This document shows, piece after piece, positions 1 through 6,014 of a stretch of DNA of 8,496 bases. Position 1 is the stretch's first letter. Each line of letters starts with the position of its first letter. The notes under the pieces were generated by a model. The model was not told the origin of the DNA. It ran no database searches and worked only from the letters and a program-made list of their open reading frames with translations. Source of the stretch: Gp22-AA3 sp964384905 (GTDB taxonomy: Bacteria > Acidobacteriota > Polarisedimenticolia > Gp22-AA2); contig CAYLND010000157.1 of assembly GCA_964384905.1 (NCBI GenBank), positions 1-8,496 on the forward strand. The letters run 5' to 3'. A program made the translations under genes and the position numbers.

Positions 1-345
1 ACCTGGGACACCGAGAAAGCGAAATTCGCGGACCGGGTGACCGAGATCTTGACGCGCTACGCCCCGAACTTCCGCGCCTCCGTCCTGCACCGCCAGGTCG
101 TCAGCCCGCTCGACCTCGAGCGCGACTTCGCCCTGACGCACGGCAACATCTTCCAGGGCGACATGACGCTCGACCAGCTCTTCTTCATGCGCCCGGTGCC
201 CGGCTATGCCGACTACCGCACGCCCGTGCGCGCCCTCTACCTGTGCGGCGCCTGCACCCACCCCGGCGGCGGCGTCATGGGCGCCGCCGGCCGCAACGCC
301 GCCCGCGAGATCCTGCGCGACTGGAAGCGCGGCCGCGTCCGCTGA
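1..345 (+). CDS. Phytoene-desaturase-like FAD/NAD(P)-dependent oxidoreductase, C-terminal fragment
   Basis: This is the last 114 residues of a gene that begins before the window; the frame is open from base 1, so the GTG at 37 is internal. The product is probably a flavin-dependent amine/polyene oxidoreductase of the phytoene dehydrogenase family, of the PYROXD2-like branch rather than a proven carotenoid enzyme. The diagnostic part is the C-terminal FAD-binding segment: LYLCGACTHPGGG followed by VMGAAGRNAAREIL. In this family it closes over the flavin, with a helix that ends the Rossmann fold. The upstream part (RYAPNF, then a region around HGNIFQGDMTLDQLFFMRP) is also typical of PYROXD2-like proteins. 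The substrate cannot be told, because the N-terminal dinucleotide-binding motif and most of the substrate domain lie outside. It is followed after 93 bases by the sigma factor gene on the same strand; a shared transcript is possible but not shown. Confidence 0.85.
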   Translation, partial: TWDTEKAKFADRVTEILTRYAPNFRASVLHRQVVSPLDLERDFALTHGNIFQGDMTLDQLFFMRPVPGYADYRTPVRALYLCGACTHPGGGVMGAAGRNAAREILRDWKRGRVR

Positions 346-371
346 AGCTCCCTGGCCAGCGGCACCGTCAC

Positions 372-400
372 TTGCAATGCCGGCGGAAAGCGGCTAGCCT
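372..400 (+). promoter_or_regulatory. Weak sigma-70-like promoter candidate for the sigma/kinase pair
   Basis: TTGCAA at 372-377 (four of six matches to TTGACA) is followed, after 17 bases, by TAGCCT at 395-400 (three of six matches to TATAAT). The position, about 40 bases before the sigma factor start, is reasonable. The -10 match is poor and the region is GC-rich, so this may be chance. An ECF-type promoter recognised by the encoded factor itself is an alternative that I cannot define from sequence. Confidence 0.2.
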
Positions 401-422
401 TCGCGAAAACGGGCTCGGGACG

Positions 423-436
423 CCGTTTCCAAACGG
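423..436 (+). repeat. 14-base inverted repeat directly before the sigma factor start
   Basis: CCGTTT at 423-428 and AAACGG at 431-436 are perfect reverse complements separated by CC. The repeat ends two bases before the ATG at 439 and covers the place where the ribosome binding site should be. A two-base loop is too tight for a full RNA hairpin, so it is more plausible as a protein-binding site on DNA, or as chance. The only Shine-Dalgarno-like sequence for the sigma gene is the weak ACGGG inside and just after it. Confidence 0.35.
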
Positions 437-438
437 GC

Positions 439-1011
439 ATGGCCTCCACAGGAGAGATCACCGAAAGGCTGCTGGCGCTGCGCGCCGGCGACCGGGACGC
501 CTTGAACCAGCTCCTGCCGATGGTCTACGAGCGGCTGCGGGCGATGGCCCATGCGCGCCTCGCCGGCCGGAGGGCCGGAGCGTCGATCGACACCACCGAC
601 CTGGTGCACGAGGCCTACCTGAAGCTGGTCGATCAGTCCCGGGCCCAGTGGCGGGATCGATCGCATTTCTTCGCGGTGGCCGCCACGGCCATGCGGCAGA
701 TCGTGGTCGACCGCGCGCGCCGGCGGGGCGCCCGCAAGCGCGGTGGCGGCGTGCGCCCGGCGCTTCTCGACGACGCCCAGCCGGGCGTCGGGGCGCGAGC
801 CGAGGAGATCCTGGCGCTCGATCAGGCGCTGGCGCGCCTCGGGGCCCTCAGCGAGCGGATGGTGAAGATGGTCGAGCTGCGCTTCTTCGCCGGGCTGTCG
901 GTCGAGGAGACCGCCGAGGTTCTGGGGCTCGACCCCCGCACGGTGAACCGCGACTGGCGCGCCGCCCGCGCCCTTCTGTATCGCGAGCTGTCGGGGGCCG
1001 AAGCGACATGA
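439..1011 (+). CDS. ECF RNA polymerase sigma factor (TIGR02999/ECF43-like)
   Basis: A 190-residue ECF sigma factor that would direct RNA polymerase to its own promoter set. Region 2 covers about residues 8-103. It includes the 2.2 helix (DLVHEAYLKL, 54-63) and the 2.3-2.4 segment with DRSHFFAV, AMRQIVVDRARRR and KRGGG, a run typical of the TIGR02999 family. Region 4 covers about 125-186, with LRFFAGLSVEETAEVLG and a recognition helix near DPRTVNRDWRAAR. At residues 51-54 it reads DTTD, where canonical ECF factors have an acidic DAED-like cluster. From family knowledge, such threonine-bearing ECF factors are paired with Ser/Thr kinases and switched on by phosphorylation. The next gene is indeed a kinase, joined by an ATGA overlap, and no anti-sigma gene is seen nearby. 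The ATG at 439 is the first usable start. That the kinase phosphorylates this protein is inference. Confidence 0.92.
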   Translation: MASTGEITERLLALRAGDRDALNQLLPMVYERLRAMAHARLAGRRAGASIDTTDLVHEAYLKLVDQSRAQWRDRSHFFAVAATAMRQIVVDRARRRGARKRGGGVRPALLDDAQPGVGARAEEILALDQALARLGALSERMVKMVELRFFAGLSVEETAEVLGLDPRTVNRDWRAARALLYRELSGAEAT

Positions 1012-3617
1012 CGTCGCTGCCCGACGCCGATCGCTGGCGGGCGATCGCGCCGATCCTGCAGGAGGCCTTCGATCTGCCGGCCGACCGGCGCGCTCCGTTC
1101 CTCGACCGGGCCTGCGCCGGCGACGCCGCCCTGCGCCGCGAGATCGAGGACCTCCTGAGCGCCGACGAGAAGGCCGGACCCTTCCTCGGGGCGCCGATCG
1201 ACCTCTCCGCGGTCGCCTCGCCCGACGACGAGGACCTCGACCCGGGCTCGCAGATCACGCCGGCCGCCGGCATGACCATCGGCCCGTACCGCGTGCTGCG
1301 CGAGATCGGCCGCGGCGGGATGGGGGTGGTGTACGAGGCGGAGCAGCAGCGGCCCCGTCGCCCGGTCGCGCTCAAGGTGATCCTGGGGGGACGGCACCTC
1401 GACGCCGAGGCGGTCCGCATGTTCCGGCGCGAAACCGACAGCCTGGCGCGTCTCAAGCATCCGTCGATCGCGGCGATCTACGAGTCGGGGTGCACCGACG
1501 AGGGGCAGCATTTCTTCGCGATGGAGCTGGTGCAGGGGCGCACGCTCACCGACTACCTGGCGGAGAGCCCGGTCCCGCAGACGCGCCGCGATCTGCGCCG
1601 CCGGCTGGCCCTGTTCAGGAAGATCGCCGCCGCCGTGGCCTACGCCCACCAGCGCGGCGTCATCCACCGGGACATCAAGCCGTCCAACATCCTGGTCGCT
1701 CCCACGGCGGGCGGTCCGGCCGGGGAACGCCAGCGCTCCGGCTCGTCTCCCGGCCTCGGTGCCGCCGACGATGCGCCCGACGTCAAGATCCTCGACTTCG
1801 GCCTGGCTCGCATCACCGACCCCGAAGCCGGCGCCGCCACGGACGTCACCGCCCTCGGCCGCGTCCAGGGGACCCTGCCGTACATGAGCCCGGAGCAGCT
1901 GCGCGGCCGGCCCGACGAGGTGGACGCCCGCACCGACGTCTACTCCCTCGGCGTCATTCTGTACCGCATGCTGGCCGGCCGCCCGCCGTACGACCTGGAG
2001 GGGGTCGAGCTTCCCGAGGCGATGCGGATCATCCGCGAGCGCGAGCCGTTCCCGCTGAAGGTCGTCGGCGGCGGGCGCGGCCGGATCGACCGCGACCTGA
2101 CGATCATCGTCCGCAAGGCGCTCGAGAAGGATCCCGCCCGCCGCTACGCCACGGTCGCCGCTCTCGACGACGACGTCGGCCGCTACCTGGCCGGCCAGCC
2201 GATCCTGGCGCGGCCCGCCAGCGCCGTCTATCAGCTGCGCAAGCTGGTGGCCCGGCACACGGTGCCGTTCGCCGCCGCCGGCTTCCTCGCCGTCGCGCTC
2301 CTTGCGTTCGGGATCGTCACGACCGTGCAGGCGCGGCGCATCGCCGCCGAGCGCGACCGCGCCAGCCGCGAGGCCGCGACCGCGGCGCGGGTCTCCGACT
2401 TCCTGACCGGGCTGTTCAAGGTGTCGGACCCCGACGAGACGCGGGGGAACTCGATCACGGCACGGGAGATCCTGGACACGGGCCTGGAGAAGATCGGCAG
2501 GGAGCTGGCGGACGAGCCGGAGGTCCAGGCGCGACTGATGCAGACCATGGGTGAGGTGTACGCGAGCCTCGGTCTGTACCCGAAGGCGCTGCCGATCCTG
2601 GAGCAGTCGGTGGCGACGCGGCGGCGTCTTCTGGGGGAGGAGCACCCGGACACTCTGGCGGCGATGTCCGACCTGGCCCGGCTGTACGGGAGCATGGGCC
2701 GGCGGGCCGAGGCGGAGAAGCTCGACGACCGGATTCTCGAGACGCGGCGGCGCCTTCTGGGCGAGGAGAACCCGAAGACGCTGGAGGCCATGGCCGCTCT
2801 CGCCTTCCTCTACCGGACCCAGGGGCGCCTGAAGGAGGCCGAGAGTCTCGACCGGCGCGCGTTCGAGGCGCGGCGGCGCGTCCTGGGGGAGGACCACCCG
2901 GACACCCTCGAGAGCATGACCGAGCTGGCGGCGGTCTACAACTACGAGCGGCGCTACGCCGAGGCCGAGGCGCTCTACAAGCCCGCGATCGAGAAGCTCA
3001 GGCGCGTTCTCGGCGAGCAGAACTCGGTCACCCTCAAGAACATCGTCTTCCTGGCCGACGTGTACGCGTCCCAGCACCGGTTCGCCGAGGCCGAAACGCT
3101 GCATAAGGACACCCGCGAGAGACTGCGGCGTCTCCTGGGCGACGACCATCCGCTGACGATTCAGGCGACGAACAATCTCGCCAGCCTGTTCGCCGACGAG
3201 GGGCGTTACGCCGACGCCGAGCCGCTGTTCCGCGACAACCTCGAAAGGAAGAAGCGCGTCCTGGGCGTGGACCACCCGAGCACCCTTACGGGCATGGGCA
3301 ACCTGGCGATCGTGGTTGCGTCGCAGGGCCGCATCACCGAGGCCGAGCCGCTGTTCCTCGAATTGCTCGAGAAACAACGCCGCGTGCTGGGGGAGAACAC
3401 GATCGAGACGGCCAACACCCTCTACTGTCTCGGATGCATGCGCGCGCGCCGCGGCGATCGCGCCGGAGCCCTCGACTGGCTCAGCCAGGCGGTCGCGCAC
3501 GGATACTCCCACGGGGACGATATGGCCGGGGATCCCGACCTGAAGTCCCTGTACGGCGATCCCGCCTTCGACGCGATCGTGGCCAGGGCCGGCAACAACG
3601 CGGGCAAGCGACCCTGA
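1008..3617 (+). CDS. Transmembrane Ser/Thr protein kinase with C-terminal TPR array
   Basis: An 869-residue receptor-like kinase. Residues 10-60 match an N-terminal segment common before bacterial kinases of this type (DLPADRRAPFLDRACAGD, then REIEDLL). The kinase domain spans about 94-395: glycine loop GRGGMG 101-106, VALK with Lys123, helix-C Glu142, catalytic HRDIKPSN 220-227 (RD type), DFG 263-265 and SPE 294-296. It therefore looks active. Thr270, Thr278, Thr281 and Thr289 are possible activation-loop phosphosites. The HRD-to-DFG stretch carries an extra Gly/Ser-rich segment (about 231-256). A single membrane helix lies at about 419-440. From about 507 on there are kinesin-light-chain-like TPRs, probably periplasmic and suited to protein sensing, then a C-terminal DPDLKSLYGDPAF segment. 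The start is the ATG overlapping the sigma factor stop. Its frame is open for a further 255 codons upstream, but that stretch is an Arg/Pro-rich shadow of other genes. The likely partner is the sigma factor. Confidence 0.94.
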   Translation: MTSLPDADRWRAIAPILQEAFDLPADRRAPFLDRACAGDAALRREIEDLLSADEKAGPFLGAPIDLSAVASPDDEDLDPGSQITPAAGMTIGPYRVLREIGRGGMGVVYEAEQQRPRRPVALKVILGGRHLDAEAVRMFRRETDSLARLKHPSIAAIYESGCTDEGQHFFAMELVQGRTLTDYLAESPVPQTRRDLRRRLALFRKIAAAVAYAHQRGVIHRDIKPSNILVAPTAGGPAGERQRSGSSPGLGAADDAPDVKILDFGLARITDPEAGAATDVTALGRVQGTLPYMSPEQLRGRPDEVDARTDVYSLGVILYRMLAGRPPYDLEGVELPEAMRIIREREPFPLKVVGGGRGRIDRDLTIIVRKALEKDPARRYATVAALDDDVGRYLAGQPILARPASAVYQLRKLVARHTVPFAAAGFLAVALLAFGIVTTVQARRIAAERDRASREAATAARVSDFLTGLFKVSDPDETRGNSITAREILDTGLEKIGRELADEPEVQARLMQTMGEVYASLGLYPKALPILEQSVATRRRLLGEEHPDTLAAMSDLARLYGSMGRRAEAEKLDDRILETRRRLLGEENPKTLEAMAALAFLYRTQGRLKEAESLDRRAFEARRRVLGEDHPDTLESMTELAAVYNYERRYAEAEALYKPAIEKLRRVLGEQNSVTLKNIVFLADVYASQHRFAEAETLHKDTRERLRRLLGDDHPLTIQATNNLASLFADEGRYADAEPLFRDNLERKKRVLGVDHPSTLTGMGNLAIVVASQGRITEAEPLFLELLEKQRRVLGENTIETANTLYCLGCMRARRGDRAGALDWLSQAVAHGYSHGDDMAGDPDLKSLYGDPAFDAIVARAGNNAGKRP
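2547..3428 (+). repeat. In-phase 126-base repeats encoding TPR units
   Basis: Residues 514-807 of the kinase are repeats of exactly 42 residues. The Leu of the LGE(D/E)HPxT turn falls at residues 542, 584, 626, 668, 710, 752 and 794 (codons at 2631, 2757, 2883, 3009, 3135, 3261, 3387). The helix-A aromatic falls at 518, 560, 602, 644, 686 and 728, and becomes Val at 770. The unit reads roughly LAxxYxxxGRxxEAExL, then RRxLGEDHPxTL, as in TPR_10/TPR_12 and kinesin light chain. No insertion or deletion disturbs the phase. The units are clearly diverged at DNA level, so these are not recent identical copies. Confidence 0.85.
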
Positions 3618-4703
3618 CTACGGCAGGAACTTCTCGGGCTTCTTCAGTTTCTCCGGCAGGTACGTGTCGATGACGTAGTTGAGGCCCCACTTGGCGAGGG
3701 CCTGCTGCTCGGCGCGCACGCCCATCTTGAGGAGATGCTCCATCGCGCCGATCCAGTCCTTGTGGTGCTGGAAGAACGGGTCGTTCTTGATGGCGTCGCG
3801 GGCGCGCTTGACGTCGACGTCCTTGAGCGGGTGGGTCGGAAGCTTGTAGTCGACGATGTCCTGCGGCGTGATCCCGAGGTAGCGCGCCTGCGGGACGCAG
3901 AAGTACTCGTTCAGGTGCGCCGCGTTGCCGGAGCCGACCTTGAGGGTGCGGTAGATGTTGCTGATGCCGTACGGGTCGCCGTCAACGAAGACGTACACCG
4001 GGATCTTCTTGAAATCGGCGAGGCGGCGGATGAAGCGGCGGCAGGCGCGCGTCGGCACGCCGCCCATCGAGACCAGGACGCAGTTGGCGGTCTTCCAGTA
4101 CTTGTGCTTGACCAGGCGCTGGAACATGCCGGCGGTCTCGATCACCAGGATGAAATCCGCGTCGGTCTCGAACTTGAGGTGCTCGACCGAGATCGGGATC
4201 GAGTAGGCGCCCGATCCGAACTTGGTGCAGTCGATGCGCAACGGCTTGCCGCTCTCCGAGTCCTTGTCGACGATGACCAGCTTGCCGGAGACCTCGCCCC
4301 CCTTCTCTTCCGGCACGAAGCCGATCTGCTCGCGGTTGACCTCGAACAGCGCCTCGACGTCGTCCATGACCGCGTCGGACTCGGCCTGCTCCAGAAAGCG
4401 CGCGTCCTCCCAGTTCTTCGAGACGTAGTACGCCTCTCGTTTGGTCGCGATGTCGTCCTGCCCGACCAGCTCCTTCGACAGCGCCATCATGCGCAGCGTC
4501 TGGGCGAACGTCTTGACGGTCGACACGGTGAGCGTGCGCTCCTTCCGGCGGCCGCGCATCTCGAAGTGCCCCTTCTTCGGGTCGTACTTGACGTTCGACA
4601 GGCTGCGCAGCGGGAAGCGCAGGCGCGGCTTCTGGTGCTTGAGGATGGTGGCGCGCACCTCCTCGGCGGTGTGCTCTATCTTCTTGACGGTCGCTGAGGC
4701 CAT
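3618..4703 (-). CDS. top6A: DNA topoisomerase VI subunit A (Spo11-like)
   Basis: A 361-residue DNA-cleaving subunit of type IIB topoisomerase, homologous to Spo11. The winged-helix 5Y-CAP domain lies at about 10-130 and has the motif KREAYYVSK. By alignment to the RDIFY motif of Spo11, Tyr93 should be the residue that bonds covalently to the 5' DNA end. The Toprim domain follows, with Glu189 (VIETAG) and the metal-binding pair Asp241/Asp243 in FVDGDPYG. The 52-residue spacing from Glu to the first Asp equals that in the Methanocaldococcus enzyme as I recall it. Length is close to archaeal A subunits (about 370-390). The ATG at 4703 has a strong GGAGGG four bases upstream, and the gene begins 21 bases after the beta-helix gene stops. 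It should act with the B subunit encoded two genes upstream. Its stop codon directly abuts the convergent kinase stop. All catalytic residues are present, so it is probably functional. Confidence 0.95.
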   Translation of the reverse strand: MASATVKKIEHTAEEVRATILKHQKPRLRFPLRSLSNVKYDPKKGHFEMRGRRKERTLTVSTVKTFAQTLRMMALSKELVGQDDIATKREAYYVSKNWEDARFLEQAESDAVMDDVEALFEVNREQIGFVPEEKGGEVSGKLVIVDKDSESGKPLRIDCTKFGSGAYSIPISVEHLKFETDADFILVIETAGMFQRLVKHKYWKTANCVLVSMGGVPTRACRRFIRRLADFKKIPVYVFVDGDPYGISNIYRTLKVGSGNAAHLNEYFCVPQARYLGITPQDIVDYKLPTHPLKDVDVKRARDAIKNDPFFQHHKDWIGAMEHLLKMGVRAEQQALAKWGLNYVIDTYLPEKLKKPEKFLP

Positions 4704-4707
4704 CGTT

Positions 4708-4713
4708 CCCTCC
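4708..4713 (-). promoter_or_regulatory. Ribosome binding site of topoisomerase VI subunit A
   Basis: GGAGGG on the minus strand lies four bases before the ATG at 4703, a near-perfect Shine-Dalgarno. It lies within the 21-base gap after the beta-helix gene stop, so subunit A can be translated on the same message without depending on overlap. Confidence 0.75.
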
Positions 4714-4724
4714 GGCCCGCCATT

Positions 4725-5936
4725 CTACTTCTTCACGACCACCGCCATCGCCGTCACCCCGCAGCAGGAGATCTCCTTGATCGGCGCCACGCTGGCGCCG
4801 CCGATCAGCTCGTTCCTCAGCGTGCCGACGGTGTCGGCGAAGTCGGCGATGACCCCGACGCCGATCTGGCCGCCGACGATCCGATCGAAGGCGCTCGTGG
4901 CGTCGCCGTCCTGGATCGCCAGCCCGAAGTAGCGGTTGTTCAGCATCGCATTGTGGCTGGCGGAGATGGCGCCGGGAGAGGCGTACAGGTAGAGACCCGT
5001 GTCGTTGTTGGAGAGCGTGTTGTAGGCGATCACGGTGCCGGCACCGGCGTCCACCGGACCGATCGCCGAGGCCTGGAACTGCGCGATCGGGTCGGGGCCG
5101 CACCCGAGGTCGGCCGCGTCGCACTCGTTCCCGCTGATGACGTTGTGGGTGATGGTGGCGACCGCGCCGAAGCCGAAGTCGATGCCGTTGGAGAACGCCG
5201 ACGGGTTCGGACCGGTGCCGGTGATCACGTCGTTCGCGATCGTCACGGTGGTGCCCGGATTGAAGAACACGATCCCTGCGCCCTGGTAGTCGCTGATGGT
5301 GACGCCGACGATGGTCGCGTGACCGGTCTCGTCGGTGAACGGGGCGCCGCCGATCGCGATCCCGTTGCCGTCCCGCGGGCAGTCCGAGACGATCGGCGTG
5401 TCGTGGATGTGCGTGATCGCGGCGTCGCTGATGTCGAGGGTCGAGTCCTGCACCACGGCGATCCCTCTCCTGAGTCCCGTCCCGGTGACGCAGGAATCGG
5501 ACGCCGGGCCGGTCACGGTCAGACCGGTGATCTTGACCCGGGCCCCGCCGTTGATCTCGACGATGAAGGTCCGCCCGCCGAAACCGGGCGCCAGGCTCGC
5601 GGGCGCCTTGATGAAGGTCGCTTCGGCGCCCGCGCCGATGAGCGTCAGGTTCTTCGCGATCGTCACCTGCTCGACGTAGGTACCGGGTCGGACGAGAACC
5701 GTGCCGCCCGGAGCGGAGGCGTCGACCGCGGACTGGATCGTCGGGTGGTCGGCCGGCACGCGCACGACCGTCGCGGCGGTCGGGGCCCCGACCCGGAACG
5801 CGGCCCCGCCCTCCGGCCGTGCCGGCGCCGCAAGAGCCGGGCGTGTCGGGAGGCTCGCCAGGCAGAGAGCGATGCCGGTCAGAGCCGGAATCAGGAAGGA
5901 CGCACGAGTCTTTCTCATCGAGCACGACGATCGCAT
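4725..5936 (-). CDS. Exported right-handed parallel beta-helix (pectin-lyase-fold) protein
   Basis: A 403-residue protein of unknown function with an export signal. Residues 1-36 form a Sec-type signal peptide: basic RKTR, a hydrophobic stretch from about 13 to 29, and a likely ALA|AP cut after Ala36. Cys25 is not in a proper lipobox, so it is probably not a lipoprotein. Mature residues from about 57 begin as NosD/DUF1565-type beta-helices do (DHPTIQSAVDAS, GGTVLVRPGTYVE, NLTLIGAG). Asn/Gly-rich rungs follow, such as ITHNVISGNE, IAYNTLSNNDTGLYL and SHNAMLNNRYFGLAI. No catalytic set for pectate lyase or another enzyme can be assigned. There are six Cys after the signal, including a CC pair near the C-terminus. 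The ATG at 5936 is chosen because GGAGGG lies six bases before it; the Met at residue 7 has none. It lies between methyltransferase and topoisomerase A genes with no evident functional link to either. Confidence 0.85.
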   Translation of the reverse strand: MRSSCSMRKTRASFLIPALTGIALCLASLPTRPALAAPARPEGGAAFRVGAPTAATVVRVPADHPTIQSAVDASAPGGTVLVRPGTYVEQVTIAKNLTLIGAGAEATFIKAPASLAPGFGGRTFIVEINGGARVKITGLTVTGPASDSCVTGTGLRRGIAVVQDSTLDISDAAITHIHDTPIVSDCPRDGNGIAIGGAPFTDETGHATIVGVTISDYQGAGIVFFNPGTTVTIANDVITGTGPNPSAFSNGIDFGFGAVATITHNVISGNECDAADLGCGPDPIAQFQASAIGPVDAGAGTVIAYNTLSNNDTGLYLYASPGAISASHNAMLNNRYFGLAIQDGDATSAFDRIVGGQIGVGVIADFADTVGTLRNELIGGASVAPIKEISCCGVTAMAVVVKK

Positions 5937-5942
5937 GGACAG

Positions 5943-5948
5943 CCCTCC
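5943..5948 (-). promoter_or_regulatory. Ribosome binding site of the beta-helix gene
   Basis: GGAGGG on the minus strand lies six bases before the ATG at 5936. It decides the start in favour of 5936 over the in-frame ATG six codons downstream, which has no such sequence before it. Confidence 0.7.
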
Positions 5949-5972
5949 GTTTGAGACCTGGATTGTCGGCTA

Positions 5973-6000
5973 AAGATACCGCTCCAGGCCGGAGGTGCAA
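5973..6000 (-). promoter_or_regulatory. Candidate internal promoter for the beta-helix and topoisomerase VI A genes
   Basis: On the minus strand, TTGCAC (6000-5995; three of six matches to TTGACA) is followed after 16 bases by TATCTT (5978-5973; four of six matches to TATAAT). It lies in the 78-base gap (5937-6014) between the methyltransferase stop and the beta-helix start, which is less GC-rich than its surroundings. Transcription would begin near 5966, leaving a leader of about 30 bases that holds the ribosome binding site. A short CTCC/GGAG inverted repeat with a five-base loop (5982-5994) overlaps the spacer; it has no T-run and does not look like a terminator. Confidence 0.3.
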
Positions 6001-6014
6001 TCCTTATTTGCGGC

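Larger units (their letters stand above)
346..438 (+). other. Intergenic region between oxidoreductase and sigma factor genes
   Basis: These 93 bases separate the oxidoreductase stop from the sigma factor ATG. They contain two short perfect palindromes (CTGGCCAG at 352-359 and GGCTAGCC at 392-399), neither followed by a T-run, so no intrinsic terminator is visible. They also hold the weak promoter-like pair and the inverted repeat listed separately. The sigma factor frame stays open right back to the oxidoreductase stop codon, but it offers no ATG, GTG or TTG before 439. Confidence 0.6.

Noticed and set aside
352..399. Palindromes CTGGCCAG and GGCTAGCC as an intrinsic terminator after the oxidoreductase
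   Set aside because: They are short separate palindromes, neither followed by a T-run, and eight-base palindromes are frequent in GC-rich DNA.
243..1007. Kinase frame open for 255 codons upstream of the kinase ATG, giving an apparent 1124-residue protein
   Set aside because: The upstream part overlaps the oxidoreductase end and the whole sigma factor gene in another frame. It is an Arg/Pro/Gly-rich shadow with no domain similarity, and the ATG at 1008 fits the ATGA overlap.
822..3512. 896-codon open frame antisense to sigma factor and kinase
   Set aside because: It is a codon-bias shadow in GC-rich DNA. The periodic QDAP-like pattern mirrors the TPR repeats of the sense gene, and no fold or motif is recognisable.
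3735..4697. 320-codon plus-strand frame opposite topoisomerase VI A
   Set aside because: It lies inside a gene with complete catalytic motifs on the other strand, and its product is an Asp/Val/Leu/Arg-rich low-complexity string typical of antisense shadows.
5861..5864. Lipoprotein signal (lipobox) at Cys25 of the beta-helix protein
   Set aside because: The residue before the Cys is Leu rather than Gly, Ala or Ser, and a better signal peptidase I site (ALA before AP) follows.
4953..5954. 333-codon plus-strand frame opposite the beta-helix gene
   Set aside because: It is rich in Gly, Arg, Val and Asp and has no domain signal. The minus-strand gene has a signal peptide, ribosome binding site and beta-helix pattern.
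3982..6000. 672-codon minus-strand frame spanning the beta-helix and topoisomerase A genes
   Set aside because: It is the shifted frame of two well-supported genes; the Arg/His/Asp-rich product shows no motif.
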